64,000 nt of DNA, from assembly GCF_033115175.1 (NCBI RefSeq), contig NC_084830.1, forward strand, positions 110,944,709 through 111,008,708. Direction: 5' to 3'. Each line of letters begins with the position of its first letter. Positions within the stretch are counted from its first letter, which is position 1. Made by a program: the position numbers and the translations under genes. This DNA comes from Lepus europaeus (taxonomy: Eukaryota > Chordata > Mammalia > Lagomorpha > Leporidae). This document shows positions 63,155 to 64,000 of the stretch, piece after piece. The notes under the pieces were generated by a model, which was given only the letters and a program-made list of their open reading frames with translations, searched no databases and had not been told where the DNA came from.

Positions 63155-63850
63155 TAAGTGTAATGCAATTCAAATAAAAATATTAGCAAGCTTTATAGTG
63201 CTAGGCAGGGAAAATCAAACATGTGAGAATTGCCAGGATGATACTGAAAGAGAAAAGCTGTGTCCTACTAGACAAAACATACTACAAAGCCTCTATAATG
63301 AGAACAGTGTGGCAGTGATGCACAGACAGGCAGACTAATGGACTAGAACAAACAAATCTGGAAACAGACTCAAGGATGTGTAGAAACTGAATATATAAGG
63401 GTAACATCTCAAAGCACTGGGGACCAAGTGAACTTTTTAATAAGTGGTGCTGGGATAACTGGCTAGTTATTTGGAAAAAAATGATACAATTTGATTTATA
63501 ACTCACATCATACATAGTAAATTTCAATGGAGACCAGAACTCCAAATTTAAAAAGTGAAACCATGCAAGTCCTAGTAGAAAATAAGAATAAATTCTATAC
63601 ATAAACACACACGTACAGGCAAATAAATCAGTATATGGAAACATGTTCTACCTCACTCAGAAGAATGCAGATTAACACTATGCTCAGACATCTCTTCTCA
63701 TCCATCAGACTGGCAAATATTAAAAAGATATCACATTGCACAGGTGGCAGTGGAGCAACAGCCACTGTGATTCATTGCAGGTGGGAATGCACACTGGTAC
63801 AAGTCATGGGAAGGAGTTGGGAAATATGTAATAAAATTACACACCCATTT
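63155..63850 (+). mobile_element. L1 ORF2 3' fragment
   Basis: AACATACTACAAAGCCTCTA, TAAGTGGTGCTGGGATAACT and CTGGCTAGTTATTTGG are in the order of the L1 ORF2 3' part. Old, in an SPDL1 intron. Confidence 0.7.
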
Positions 63851-63856
63851 CTTTTT

Positions 63857-64000
63857 AAAAAGATATATTTATTTATTTTAAATGCAGAGTTACAGAGAGG
63901 TGGGGGGAGGACAGAAGTCTTCCACCAGCTGGTTCACTCCCCAAGTGGCCGTAACTACCGGAGCTGAGCCAGCCCAAAGCCAGGAGCCAGGAGCTTCTTC
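63857..64000 (-). repeat. CSINE, cut by the window end
   Basis: AAGATATATTTATTTATTTT start and the core up to CCAGGAGCCAGGAGCTTC. Confidence 0.88.

Noticed and set aside
62406..64000. Search for a further SPDL1 exon
   Set aside because: No segment matches the preceding part of the protein; the interval holds an MIR, an L1 piece and a CSINE.

Overview
The window is nuclear DNA from a lagomorph, most likely rabbit or hare. It carries about 35 copies of the tRNA-derived lagomorph C-repeat SINE (CSINE), rabbit-type L1 3' ends, LTRs, old L1, MIR, Tigger and hAT fossils, and two spliced vertebrate genes on the minus strand. The order and orientation of those genes match the SPDL1-DOCK2 interval of human 5q35.1. 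Species and families were recognised by eye from the sequence; no search was run.

Transcription of both genes runs right to left. SPDL1 (Spindly) occupies the right end: four consecutive coding exons (62302-62405, 61511-61698, 58210-58552, 55075-55222) join in frame with consensus splice sites. They give the last 260 residues, ending in the CPQQ prenylation box. The 5' exons lie beyond base 64000. About 27 kb of repeat-rich intergenic DNA follows. It holds a 3.4-kb hAT (Charlie-like) fossil, a patchwork of L1 pieces, LTRs and CSINEs.

DOCK2 begins in a CpG island (about 27450-28330). Exon 1 codes for the first 14 residues (28039-28081) and has a PU.1/ETS-like site about 80-100 bases upstream of the ATG. 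Exon 2 (2082-2165) lies 25.9 kb away and codes for the start of the SH3 domain. The rest of DOCK2 is off the left end.

DOCK2 intron 1 holds the most unusual structure. At 18003-24810 a CSINE was hit by a 5'-inverted L1, and then by a 5.2-kb L1-type element that carries an intact ORF1 (19435-20421) but no recognisable ORF2. In place of ORF2 are about 2.7 kb of other sequence, including decayed retroviral gag zinc-knuckle and protease-like remains (22240-22724), joined to a normal rabbit L1 3' end. It looks like a half-L1 (HAL1-like) chimeric element. Other items include a U2 snRNA fragment flanked by a short direct repeat, two 411-bp solo LTRs of one family, a 528-bp LTR family present in both orientations, and several inverted CSINE pairs that could form long hairpins in pre-mRNA.
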